Shown: positions 1 through 8,475 of the stretch, piece after piece
Numbering within the stretch: the stretch's first letter is position 1
Layout: every line of letters begins with the position of its first letter
DNA from: Bryobacterales bacterium
Lineage (GTDB): Bacteria; Acidobacteriota; Terriglobia; Bryobacterales; Bryobacteraceae
Assembly (NCBI GenBank): GCA_003132865.1
Contig: PKYZ01000327.1
Span: 11,482-21,275 of the forward strand
Length of the DNA: 9,794 nucleotides
Direction of reading: 5' to 3'
Made by a program: the position numbers and the translations under genes
The notes under the pieces: generated by a model
What the model was told of the DNA's origin: nothing
What the model saw: the letters and a program-made list of their open reading frames with translations, nothing else
Database searches by the model: none

Positions 1-238
1 CCGCGCCGAGTTCCGCCAGTGTGGAACGCCGCAGCACTCCGTCGGCATCCTGGTAGAAGCTGGTGCGCAATGCATCGTGCCGCGCGACTAGCGCCGCCCA
101 TGCCGAACGCCATTGGGCGGCGGGCGGGACGTCGCCCGAGGTGGCCAGAGTCAGGGCGATGTTGAAGCCACGTGTGTCGAGGCCGGCCTGTTCGGCGACC
201 CAGAATTCGCGCTGCCCCTCCGTTGCCCGATCCGAGGA
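1..238 (-). other. NRPS module 4: start of condensation domain C3, cut by the window edge
   Basis: About 77 residues of a third condensation domain follow T3. It opens with RATEGQREFWVAEQAGLDTR, closely similar to the opening of C2, and continues through the WxxxLVARHDALRTSFYQ core that normally contains ARHxxLRT. The catalytic HHxxxDG lies beyond the window. Its presence means that at least one more substrate is added by this protein or that a terminal condensation domain follows. Confidence 0.9.
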
Positions 239-3200
239 AGAAACGGCAGGCGGAGTGTTTGCCCCGCCACCTAGTTGGCGGATCCGTTGAGCGAAGCCGC
301 ACAGAGTCGGTTCCGCGAACAGCTCGCGGGCGGGGATGGGATAGCCGAGTTTCTCCTCAAGGCGGTGCGCCGCGGCGATGGCCAGCAGACTGTGACCGCC
401 GAGGGCGAAAAAGTTGTCGTCGCGATGGATTGTGCCGGCGCCGCGGCTGGGGCCCAGCAGTTCGCTCCACAAACGGGCGATCTCCGTTTCCAGGCAGTCC
501 TGCGGCAGGCGGTCTCCACCGCGCGGCGAACGGCCGGCCAGCAGTGTCTTCAGGGCCGCTTTGTCCACCTTGCCGGAATTGGAAAGGGGGATAGCGGGAA
601 CGGCGATCACCGTAGACGGGATCATATATGCTGGCAGGCGGCCAGCCAGATACTCACGCCACCAATCTCCCGCCGGGGCTTCCCTACCAGGCAAGGGGCG
701 GACGAAGCCCCAAAGGCTGTGGCTCCCTGACGCATCGCCATCCAGCAGCACCACCGCCTGCGCGATGGCCGGGTGGCTGCTCAGGGCGTGTTCGATTTCC
801 CCCAACTCGACACGAATGCCATTGAGCTTCACTTGATTGTCGATACGGCCGAGGATTTCGATTTCGCCCGTAGCGCGCCAGCGGCCCAGATCGCCGGAGC
901 GGTAGCGCCGTCCCCGAGCCGTTTCCACGAAAGCGGCGGCGGTCAAGTCCGGCCGTCCCACATAACTACGGGCCAGGCCGGCGCCCCCGAGCCACAGTTC
1001 TCCGACCATGCCGGGAGGGACCGGGTTCCCATCCGAGTCGCATATGTCGACGCTGGTATTCGCCAAGGGGCGGCCGCAAGAGAGGTTGCCCTGGCCGCCG
1101 GAACGCAGCCTTCCCATGGTGCTGCTGATCGTGTTCTCGGTGGGACCGTAGGCGTTGAAGTACAGGTGCCGGCCCGCATAGGTTTCAACATCCGCCGGAA
1201 ACGGCGTCTCTCCGCCGGTGACCAGGATGCGCAGCGAAGGCAGCGCGGCTCCGTCGAAAAGCCGCAGATAGGTGGGCGTGATATCGGCCACCGTGACATC
1301 CATTTTGGCCAGGAAGGCTCGGAAACGGTTGGGCGAACTGAGGACCTCGTAGGGGACTGGACACAACGCCGCACCGAAGGCCAGGGGCAACCCAATATCC
1401 GAAAGGGAGACGTCGAAAGACGGCGATGCAAACATCAGGCTGCGGTCGTCGCGGGTCAGGCCAATGGTCTCGCCAGTTCCCAGCACCGAGTTGACATAGG
1501 CGTCGTGGCCGATCAGCGTGCCCTTGGGTTGGCCGGTAGAACCGGACGTATAGATGATGTAAGCGGCATCGCCGGTGCCGCCGCGCAGCGCCGGGCGATG
1601 GGCATGCGTTCGGCGGAACTCCGCATCCATCTCTTCCGGGCGAAAGGGGGCGGGCAGGTCCTTGGCCAGCACAGGGGGCACCAACCCGTCCAGGGCGATC
1701 AATTGGGCGATCCCGGCATCGCGCGCCATGAAGGCCAAGCGTTCCGCCGGCAGGTCGGCGGCCAGCGGCAAATAGGTCGCGCCAGCTTTCCAAATGCCCA
1801 GAACCGCCGCTGGCAGGTTGGCGGAACGCCCGGTCAGAACACCGACCACGATGCCGGGCGTGGCGCCGCGCGACAACAGACTATGAGCGATGGCGTTGGC
1901 CTCCCGCTCCAATGCCGCATAAGTAGTGATGCCGGATTCGGTGACGACGGCCGGGTGGCCGCACTGGTTGGGGGTGTCGACGACGCCTTCGAACAACTCA
2001 TGAAAGCGCACCGCCGGACGGGCCACTTGCGCGCCCTGCCCCCAGCCGTCCAGCACCGCCGCCTCGCGCGGCAGTAGGGAAGGCAGAGCCTCCTGCGCCC
2101 GCCCACGGTCCTCCGCCAGCCACGCCGCCCAACCGCGCAGGCCGTCGAACCAGCAGCTTGCCGTCTCCCGAGTGTAGAGAGCGGCATTCACGTGCCATAG
2201 CAGCAGCAACCCGCCGTCGGCCAGGGCTTCGTGGATCAGAACCATGTCCGGTCCGGGCGAGGCGTCGGTAAGTTCGTAGCCCACGGTTCCAGCGCCCCCA
2301 TCCGCGAGTGCGGAAGGCCGCGTCAGGCGAAGCGATGCCGGGCACGGGCCCGAACCGCGTTCCGGATTTTCTGTGACCGCCACATCGAAAAGTGGATAGC
2401 GCGCGGGGTGGCGCTGCTGAGGCCGCTTGCTCCAGAAACCGTGGTACATGCGCGCGAAGGGATAGCGCCCATGCTGCAGCGCCGCCGCCAGAGCTTGCTG
2501 CGTCTCGCGCAGCGCGGCGCCGAAAGCGGCATCCCGCGAAAGGTGGCACGCGAGCGGCAGCATGTTGACGTAGTAGCCGACCACCTGGTCTTCACCGGCG
2601 GTCTCCCGGATAGAGGCGGTGGTGCCGATGACAACGTCCGTACGCCCCATACGCCGCCGCGCTTCCAGCGCCAGCAGGGTCAGCAACACCGCATGCAGGC
2701 TGGCCTCATGCTCCCGGGCGATTGCTTTCAGCCCCTCGGTCGTGGCGGCGTCGAGACGCCTCTCGAAACGATGGTTTCCCGTTTTCGCGGTGATGGAGCG
2801 CGCGAAATCCAATGGTCCTTCTTCGAACGCCGCGTCGGGCTGCCGGGCCAAAAAGTCGCTCCAATAGCGGGCGTCCGCGGCGCAATCCGGTCCGGCCAGA
2901 TAGGCTTCCTCACGGGCGGCCGACTCCGCGAAATCGCTGGTTAGCGGAGCAAGTTGCTCGCCCCGCAGCAGCGCGCCTAACTCCTCCACGATGATCCCAA
3001 TGGATCGGCCATCGCCCAGCGAGTGATGCAGGGCCAGCCAGAACAGGTGTTCGCCGGAGCCCGCCACCTCGACCAGTCCGGCCCGCCACAGCGGGAGCGC
3101 GCCCATGTCGAAGGGCTCGTCCTGGCGCTGTCGCACGAAGGTCCGGGCCGAGGACATGTCGGGCTGGGTCGCAGTTTCCAGCCTTGGCTTCAGGGCCGGC

Positions 3201-6200
3201 ACGGCCGCCCGGCGCAGGCGGCCTTCCGCGTCTTCATAGAAATAGGTTCGCAAGGCCTCGTGCCGCGCCACCAGACCCGCCCAGGCCTTGTTCCAGCCGT
3301 CGAGCGGCGGCATCGGGCCCTCGACGACACGCAGCAGGGGGATGGTGAACGCGCGCGTATCCAGACCGGCCGCTTCGGCCACGCGGAATTCCCGCTGGCC
3401 TTCGGTCGCCAGATCGCTTTTGACGGATGCCGTGGCCTGGCCATCACAGGCGGGGAGTGCGGTGCGCAGCAGTTCCGCCAGCCGCTGGGCGAAGCCGGCC
3501 AGCGTCGGGGCGGCGAATAGCTCGCGCGCGGCAACCGGCCGCGCCAAGTCGCGCGACAGCCGATGCGCCATGGTCACGGCCAGCAGACTGTTGCCGCCCA
3601 GGGCGAAGAAATTGTCCTCGCGCCAGACGCGCGCCCCCAGCAGATCGCCCCACACGGCGGCGATCCGCGTTTCCATTTCGCCCGACGGCGGGCTTTTCGC
3701 GGGGCCGTCGCTACGCTCCCTCGGAGCAAGCAACAAGGCATCCCGGTCGATCTTCCCGGCGAAGGTCAGGGGGATGGCGGCGACAGAAGTGACCGAAGCC
3801 GGGACCATGTACAGGGGCAATCGGTCGACCAGATAGCCGCGCCATTCATCCTCCGCCGGCATGGCGGCGCCGGGGCGAAGGCGAACGAACGCCCGTAGGG
3901 TCTTGGTGTCGTTCGCGGCCGCCTCCACCTGGGCGACGGCCTCCTCCACGGCCGGGTGCGAACCAAGCGCCTGTTCGATCTCACCCAGTTCCACGCGCTG
4001 GCCATGCAGTTTGATCTGCTGGTCGATGCGTCCCGCAAGCTCCAACTGGCCATCGTCGGTCCAGCGGCCCAGATCACCCGAACGATAGAACCGCCCGTCC
4101 CGCGTCTCAACGAATCGCTGGGCCGTCAAATCCGGGTTGTTGAGATAGCCGCGCGCCAGGCCCGTCCCGCTCAGCCAGACTTCCCCCACCACGCCGGGCG
4201 GTACCGGGTCGCCGTTGTCGCGGCGGATGGAAATGCCGGTATTGGCCAAAGGCCGTCCCAGCGGCAACGGACGGCTGGCGTCAGGGTGCGCTGAGATCTG
4301 TTCCGCGCAGACGAAGATGCAGGTCTCGGTCGGGCCATAGGCGTTAAAGAATGCGAGATGATTGGCGTGGCACCTGGCATCGTCATGGTTCGGCGCCTCG
4401 CCGCCGCAGATCAGGACGCGCATTCCCTCGAAAGGCGTCTGCTTGCTGACGCGCAGGTAGGACGGGGCATGGAAGGCCACCGTCACGCCGTACTTCTTAT
4501 ACCATTGCTTCAAGGCCCAGGGGTCGTCGCGCAAGGCCCGCGACACCGGCACCAGCGCCATGCCATTCAGAAGCGCGCCGCCCAGTTCCCAAAGGGACGC
4601 GTCGAAGCCCGGAGTCGCGACCAGGGAGAAGCGGTCCTCGGGCGTAAGGCCGAACGTCTCCCCGCTCATGTAGGCGACGTTGACCAGACTGTCGTGCTGG
4701 ATCAGGACGCCTTTGGGCATCCCAGTCGTTCCCGAGGTGTAAATGATATAGGCCAGATCCTGGGGCGTGCCGGCGATCTCGGGGCGCCCGGCATGGGACG
4801 CGTTTCGATCCCAGTCTTCCGGACGCAGGATTGTCTTCGCCGCCTGTGCCAGGGACGGCGGTACCGTATGCCCGTCGAGGACGATCAGTACTCTCGCACC
4901 CGAATCCCCGGCCATCCAGGCCAGACGTTCCGGCGGCTGTTCGAGAGCCAGGGGCAGATAGGCGGCTCCCGCCTTCCAAATGCCCAGCACGGCCGCGGGA
5001 AGATCGGCCGAACACTCCGTCAGCACGGCCACCGGCTCCTCGCGGGCGACGCCATGGTCGAGCAGGGTTCGGGCGATGCGGTTGGCGCGGCGATTCAGTT
5101 CGGCATAGCTCTCGACGCCGGTTTCGGCGACGACGGCGGCCCGCTGCGGATACTGGCCGGCCAGACTCTCGAAGAGTTCATGGAAGCGCTTCGCCGGCCG
5201 TGTGACCGCCGGTCCCCGTTCCCATCGCGCCAGACACCGCGCTTCCTCGGGCAGGAGCGCCGGCAGGGGAGCATCGGCGCGGCCGATATCCTCGGCCAGC
5301 CAGCGCGCCCAGCCCGCGAACGAACTCAGCCATGCCTGCGCGGTAGTCCGGCTGTAGACGTCCGGGTTCCATACCAGCGTCAGTTCCAGGCCACCGCCGT
5401 GGTCCTCGACCGGCTCATGGCTAAAGTCGAGATCCAGACCGCCGGCGGGACTGGAGAGTTCCCCCGGTAATTTCCTTGGTGTCAGCGAAAACCCCGAGCC
5501 GGCATCGCCGCAGGTGCGGGACGGAACGGCAGTCAGGGCGATGTCGAACAGCGAACCGCGCGCATGAGGCCGGGCATCCGGATGCCGTTGACGGAATTCC
5601 CGGTAGATCAGACCGGAGGGATAGTCCCCATGCTCCACGGTCTCTGTCAGGCTGGTCTGGGTGGCGCGTATTTGCGCGGCCAGCGTCGGCGCGTTGCCCC
5701 CGTTCAAGATGACCGGCAGCAGGTTGACGAAATAGCCCACGGCCCGATCGGCCCCAGGCGGACGGACGGAGATGCCGGTGCCGACGATCAGGTTTCGCCG
5801 TCTGTCGCGCCGTCTGGCCTCCGCCTCCAGCAGTGTCAGCAGCAGGGCATGCAATCCCACCCGCTGGGCCCGCGCCAAACGGGTCAGCGCGGCGACGGTG
5901 CCGGCACCCAGCCGTTCGACGAGGGGGGCGACGGATACTCCGCTGGGAATGGCGGGGCGGCGATGGTCCGTGCTGAATTCGTTGAAGGCTTCGCCGCCGG
6001 CTTCGGTGGTCAGGATGTCCAGCTTGTCCCGCCACCAGGCGCGGTCGCGCACGGCAAGGCCGGAGGCTAGATACTGCTGTTCGGCCCGACTGGCCTGCGC
6101 GACGCCGTTGGGGGCCGGTGGCAGCGCGCGCCCCAACAACAGAGCATGCATCTCTTCCTGCACGATGCGCGCGGACAAGCCGTCGACCACCGCATGGTGC

Positions 6201-8467
6201 ATGGCGAACCAGAACAGCGTTTCGCCCCCGCCCTCCGCCACCTGCACCAGGCCGGCCCGCGCCAGCGGCGGTTCGGTGAGCGGGAATGGCGCATTCGAGC
6301 GCGCGGCGATGCGCTCCCGGGCATCCTGCAGCGACTCGCAATGGTCGAGGCCGATCTGAACGGCCGGCGCCAGTTCCTCCGCCTCCACTGTGCGCCAGAG
6401 AACCTTGTCGTCCGCGCCGGCAAAAAAAGCCGTGCGCAAGGCGGCATGGCGCGCCACCAGCCGAGTCCAGGCCGATTGCCAGCGCGCCGGCTCGGGAACC
6501 GTCCCGCGTACTTCCAGGACCCGGATGATCTGCGAGCCGGTCCCGCCCAGGCCCAGCTTCCAGGCGATCCAGAAATCTTCCTGTCCCGCGGTGGCGGCGT
6601 CCTGCTGTCGATCGGGAGCCGGAAGGATCGGCGTCTGCTCCGATGCCAGGGCGATCTTTCCGGCCAGGGCGGCAACCGTCTTCGAGACCAGGATGGTCTG
6701 GGGCGTGGCCGCGTAGCCCAAGGCGTGCAAGCGTTGGCTGATCGCAATGGACAGAAGGCTGGTGCCCCCCAAGGCGTAAAAGTTATCTTCCCGCAGGATG
6801 GGGCGGACACCCAGAATCTCTTCCCACACTTCCGCGATATGCCGTTCCACTTCGTCCTGCGGGGGCGCGCCCCGGTCCGCTCCATTCCGAGCCTGCGATC
6901 CGTCGACCGCCGCCGCCAGGGCAAGCAGAGCCTGCCGGTCCACTTTGCCGTACGAATTGACGGGCATTCTGGCGATGGCCGTCACCTGGGACGGCAACAT
7001 GTAGCCGGGCAGGGTCTTGGCCAGGAAGCCACGCCAGTCCTCCAGGGAGGCGTGGTCCGCCCCATTGCTTTCCACGAAGGCGATCAACTTCCCCTCATGC
7101 TGCATGGCGGCGGCATTTCTCACCGTGGCATGCCGCAACAGGGTCTGTTCGATCTCCCCCAGCGACACGGATTGTCCGGAAACCTTGACCACGTCATTGG
7201 TGCGGCCCATGGATTCAAGTTGCCCGTCGTCGTTCCAGCGCCCCAGGTCATTGGAGCGATAGGCCCGCCCGTAGGGCGTTTCGACGAAGCGGTCGGCGGT
7301 CAAGTCCGGCTGATTCAGATAGCCGCGAGCCACACCCACGCCCACCACGTGAATTTCCCCCGCCTCTCCCGGCGGGACTTCCCGGCCGTCGGCGTCCAGT
7401 AGATAAACTGCCGTGTTGGTGAAGGGCCGCCCGCTGGGCAGCGGGCCGTGGCCGTGGGGGTCCACGCGCGACATGCAGAAGGTTCCGCAGACCTCCGTCG
7501 CCCCTTGGATGTTCCAATAGTCCAGCTTCCGCGCATAGGCCCGCGCGTCGTCGGCATTGGGGCGTTCGCCGGCGGTCAAGATGCAACGCAGGCCGGCGGG
7601 CACGGCTCCCTGGAACAGGCGCAGGTAAGACGGCGTGAACATGGCGACGGTGACGCGATGGCGGGACATGGCGGCAAGAAGTCTGGCGGGATCGTCCAGC
7701 AACGCGCGCGAGGCCGGGACGAAGGCGGCGCCCGCCAGAAGCGGAAGGCACAACTCGCGGAAACCCAGGATGAAGCCGGGCGCCGCCGCCACCAGCAGAC
7801 GGTCGTCCCGGACGATGCCCTGGGCGCCAATATGTCCGTACCCCATGTTGATGCAGGCATCGTGCTGGAGCAGGACGCCCTTGGGCTGTCCTGTAGACCC
7901 CGAGGTGAAAAGGATGGCGACGAGATCGGTTGTCTTGCCCGGCTGGTTGGGCCTGCGGCCGTCGCGAGCCAGGGCGTCCCGGTTCAATTCCTCGGGCCTG
8001 AAAATCGCGGGCGTCGTCTCTTCCGCATTGCCGGCCAGGGCGGCCAGCAATTCGGCGGGCGGCTCCAGGCCATCGAGGACGATCAGGCGCCGCATGCCCG
8101 ATTGAGCGGCCATATTGGCCAGGCGCTGGGGCGGCAGATCGGCGCCCATCGGTACATAAGCCCCGCCGGCCTTGAGGATCGCCAGAAAAGCCAGCGGCAA
8201 AAACGCGGAACGCTCGGTGAGCACGCCCACGGCATCTTCCGTCATAACCCCGTGCGCGAGCAGGGCGTGGGCCAGGGCGTTGGCCTTTTGGTCCAGATCG
8301 GCGTAGGTAAGGGTGCCGCGCTCGGAAATGATGGCTGGGGCCGCCGGCTGCCGGTCCGCAAGAATTTGGAAACATTCATGCACGCGCAACGCGGGCCAGA
8401 CTCTGACCGGCCCGGCAGAGTTCGTCCGGGCGAGAGATTCGAAGCTGCGTGCCGGGCTAATCGTCAA
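1..8467 (-). CDS. Multimodular non-ribosomal peptide synthetase, 3' end outside the window (A-T-C-A-T-C-A-T-C...)
   Basis: A cytoplasmic assembly-line enzyme that activates carboxylic substrates as adenylates, tethers them to phosphopantetheine arms and joins them into a peptide. I translated one frame without a stop from 8467 to the window edge (2822 codons plus one base). Approximate domain order, counting from the TTG at 8467: A1 28-515, T1 535-605, C1 620-1045, A2 1094-1580, T2 1595-1665, C2 1685-2110, A3 2154-2640, T3 2655-2730, C3 2746 onward (cut). Motifs were checked for frame at every domain: P-loops such as TSGSTGQPKG, carrier-protein GG(T/N/H)S serines at 570, 1627 and 2693, and condensation HHxxxDG at 757 and 1814. 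No epimerase, methyltransferase, ketosynthase or thioesterase is visible; termination must lie beyond the window. An in-frame TAA at 8497-8495 limits the start to GTG 8491 or TTG 8467. TTG is preferred for its ribosome binding site. The NRPS identity is near certain; the product is unknown. Confidence 0.97.
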   Translation of the reverse strand, partial: MTISPARSFESLARTNSAGPVRVWPALRVHECFQILADRQPAAPAIISERGTLTYADLDQKANALAHALLAHGVMTEDAVGVLTERSAFLPLAFLAILKAGGAYVPMGADLPPQRLANMAAQSGMRRLIVLDGLEPPAELLAALAGNAEETTPAIFRPEELNRDALARDGRRPNQPGKTTDLVAILFTSGSTGQPKGVLLQHDACINMGYGHIGAQGIVRDDRLLVAAAPGFILGFRELCLPLLAGAAFVPASRALLDDPARLLAAMSRHRVTVAMFTPSYLRLFQGAVPAGLRCILTAGERPNADDARAYARKLDYWNIQGATEVCGTFCMSRVDPHGHGPLPSGRPFTNTAVYLLDADGREVPPGEAGEIHVVGVGVARGYLNQPDLTADRFVETPYGRAYRSNDLGRWNDDGQLESMGRTNDVVKVSGQSVSLGEIEQTLLRHATVRNAAAMQHEGKLIAFVESNGADHASLEDWRGFLAKTLPGYMLPSQVTAIARMPVNSYGKVDRQALLALAAAVDGSQARNGADRGAPPQDEVERHIAEVWEEILGVRPILREDNFYALGGTSLLSIAISQRLHALGYAATPQTILVSKTVAALAGKIALASEQTPILPAPDRQQDAATAGQEDFWIAWKLGLGGTGSQIIRVLEVRGTVPEPARWQSAWTRLVARHAALRTAFFAGADDKVLWRTVEAEELAPAVQIGLDHCESLQDARERIAARSNAPFPLTEPPLARAGLVQVAEGGGETLFWFAMHHAVVDGLSARIVQEEMHALLLGRALPPAPNGVAQASRAEQQYLASGLAVRDRAWWRDKLDILTTEAGGEAFNEFSTDHRRPAIPSGVSVAPLVERLGAGTVAALTRLARAQRVGLHALLLTLLEAEARRRDRRRNLIVGTGISVRPPGADRAVGYFVNLLPVILNGGNAPTLAAQIRATQTSLTETVEHGDYPSGLIYREFRQRHPDARPHARGSLFDIALTAVPSRTCGDAGSGFSLTPRKLPGELSSPAGGLDLDFSHEPVEDHGGGLELTLVWNPDVYSRTTAQAWLSSFAGWARWLAEDIGRADAPLPALLPEEARCLARWERGPAVTRPAKRFHELFESLAGQYPQRAAVVAETGVESYAELNRRANRIARTLLDHGVAREEPVAVLTECSADLPAAVLGIWKAGAAYLPLALEQPPERLAWMAGDSGARVLIVLDGHTVPPSLAQAAKTILRPEDWDRNASHAGRPEIAGTPQDLAYIIYTSGTTGMPKGVLIQHDSLVNVAYMSGETFGLTPEDRFSLVATPGFDASLWELGGALLNGMALVPVSRALRDDPWALKQWYKKYGVTVAFHAPSYLRVSKQTPFEGMRVLICGGEAPNHDDARCHANHLAFFNAYGPTETCIFVCAEQISAHPDASRPLPLGRPLANTGISIRRDNGDPVPPGVVGEVWLSGTGLARGYLNNPDLTAQRFVETRDGRFYRSGDLGRWTDDGQLELAGRIDQQIKLHGQRVELGEIEQALGSHPAVEEAVAQVEAAANDTKTLRAFVRLRPGAAMPAEDEWRGYLVDRLPLYMVPASVTSVAAIPLTFAGKIDRDALLLAPRERSDGPAKSPPSGEMETRIAAVWGDLLGARVWREDNFFALGGNSLLAVTMAHRLSRDLARPVAARELFAAPTLAGFAQRLAELLRTALPACDGQATASVKSDLATEGQREFRVAEAAGLDTRAFTIPLLRVVEGPMPPLDGWNKAWAGLVARHEALRTYFYEDAEGRLRRAAVPALKPRLETATQPDMSSARTFVRQRQDEPFDMGALPLWRAGLVEVAGSGEHLFWLALHHSLGDGRSIGIIVEELGALLRGEQLAPLTSDFAESAAREEAYLAGPDCAADARYWSDFLARQPDAAFEEGPLDFARSITAKTGNHRFERRLDAATTEGLKAIAREHEASLHAVLLTLLALEARRRMGRTDVVIGTTASIRETAGEDQVVGYYVNMLPLACHLSRDAAFGAALRETQQALAAALQHGRYPFARMYHGFWSKRPQQRHPARYPLFDVAVTENPERGSGPCPASLRLTRPSALADGGAGTVGYELTDASPGPDMVLIHEALADGGLLLLWHVNAALYTRETASCWFDGLRGWAAWLAEDRGRAQEALPSLLPREAAVLDGWGQGAQVARPAVRFHELFEGVVDTPNQCGHPAVVTESGITTYAALEREANAIAHSLLSRGATPGIVVGVLTGRSANLPAAVLGIWKAGATYLPLAADLPAERLAFMARDAGIAQLIALDGLVPPVLAKDLPAPFRPEEMDAEFRRTHAHRPALRGGTGDAAYIIYTSGSTGQPKGTLIGHDAYVNSVLGTGETIGLTRDDRSLMFASPSFDVSLSDIGLPLAFGAALCPVPYEVLSSPNRFRAFLAKMDVTVADITPTYLRLFDGAALPSLRILVTGGETPFPADVETYAGRHLYFNAYGPTENTISSTMGRLRSGGQGNLSCGRPLANTSVDICDSDGNPVPPGMVGELWLGGAGLARSYVGRPDLTAAAFVETARGRRYRSGDLGRWRATGEIEILGRIDNQVKLNGIRVELGEIEHALSSHPAIAQAVVLLDGDASGSHSLWGFVRPLPGREAPAGDWWREYLAGRLPAYMIPSTVIAVPAIPLSNSGKVDKAALKTLLAGRSPRGGDRLPQDCLETEIARLWSELLGPSRGAGTIHRDDNFFALGGHSLLAIAAAHRLEEKLGYPIPARELFAEPTLCGFAQRIRQLGGGANTPPAVSSSDRATEGQREFWVAEQAGLDTRGFNIALTLATSGDVPPAAQWRSAWAALVARHDALRTSFYQDADGVLRRSTLAELGA
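263..3418 (-). other. NRPS elongation module 3: C2-A3-T3
   Basis: C2 starts with ATEGQREF and has an intact catalytic motif (LHHSLGDG, histidines 1814-1815) and a VVGYYVNMLPL core. A3 is canonical: AYIIYTSGSTGQPKG from about 2302, FDVSLSD with Asp2352, FNAYGPTENT, YRSGDLGRW, GRIDNQVKLNGIRVELGEIE and lysine 2633 in NSGKVDK. The hand-read pocket is D-V-S-D-V-G-A-I-S-K. An acidic residue at the position equivalent to 278 also occurs in codes for Lys (Asp) and Orn (Glu), so a basic or polar side chain is possible; the evidence is thin. T3 has FFALGGHSLLA with the attachment serine at 2693. The linker between C2 and A3 resembles that between C1 and A2 (a CWFDGL/AWLSSF-type stretch followed by WLAEDxGRA and LPxLLPxEA), so modules 2 and 3 share an architecture. 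Confidence 0.92.
3473..6610 (-). other. NRPS elongation module 2: C1-A2-T2
   Basis: C1 would condense the starter on T1 with the residue loaded on T2. Its N-terminal core reads TAGQEDFW rather than the common LSxxQxxLW. Its catalytic motif is complete (MHHAVVDG, histidines 757-758) and a VGYFVNLLPV segment matches the later C5 core. A2 carries canonical cores: IIYTSGTTGMPKG from about 1241, FDASLWE with Asp1289 at the amino-binding position, FNAYGPTETC, YRSGDLGRW, GRIDQQIKLHGQRVELGEIE and the catalytic lysine 1572 in FAGKIDR. The pocket read by hand against the Phe-domain scheme is D-A-W-F-I-G-A-I-F-K. The DAW opening is shared with several Phe, Leu and Gln codes, so a hydrophobic residue is a reasonable guess, not a prediction. 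T2 has FFALGGNSLLA with the attachment serine at 1627. No tailoring domain is inserted. Confidence 0.92.
6653..8386 (-). other. NRPS initiation module: atypical adenylation domain A1 plus carrier T1
   Basis: This module would select and load the first building block. A1 begins near VHECFQ and has an intact ATP-binding loop (FTSGSTGQPKG, about residues 187-197), a conserved ATEV segment in the A5 position, the ribose-binding aspartate in YRSNDLGRW, and the catalytic lysine at residue 508 in YGKVDR. Several core positions are unusual. The residue aligned with Asp235 of the gramicidin synthetase Phe domain is Ile (233, in GFILGFREL), A5 reads QGATE instead of YGPTE, and A8 reads GRTNDVVKVSGQSVSLGEIE with Asn in place of the usual Asp after GR(I). 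My hand-read pocket string is I-L-R-M-L-A-I-G-T-K, which matches no amino-acid code I know. T1 has a normal carrier motif (FYALGGTSLLS) with its serine at 570. No condensation domain precedes it, as expected for a starter. The substrate could be a non-amino acid such as a hydroxy, keto or aryl acid, or the domain may be inactive; I cannot choose. Confidence 0.85.
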
Positions 8468-8475
8468 TGGGGCAT

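Noticed and set aside
773..2077. 434-codon open frame on the plus strand
   Set aside because: It lies wholly antisense to NRPS module 3, has no recognisable domain, and such frames are common opposite GC-rich genes.
4358..5470. 370-codon open frame on the plus strand
   Set aside because: Antisense to A2 and its flanks, whose core motifs are intact on the minus strand; no protein-like features seen.
6422..6428. Run of seven A (seven T on the coding strand) as a possible slippage site
   Set aside because: It encodes Phe-Phe in the conserved LRTAFFAGAD region of C1 and the frame continues correctly on both sides; no sign of programmed shift.
6146..7402. 418-codon open frame on the plus strand
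   Set aside because: Antisense shadow of A1-T1-C1; composition is rich in Arg, Gln and Gly with no motif.
7248..8375. 375-codon minus-strand frame overlapping A1
   Set aside because: A different frame from the one that encodes the conserved A-domain cores; sequence is Arg/Pro/Gly-rich with no motif.
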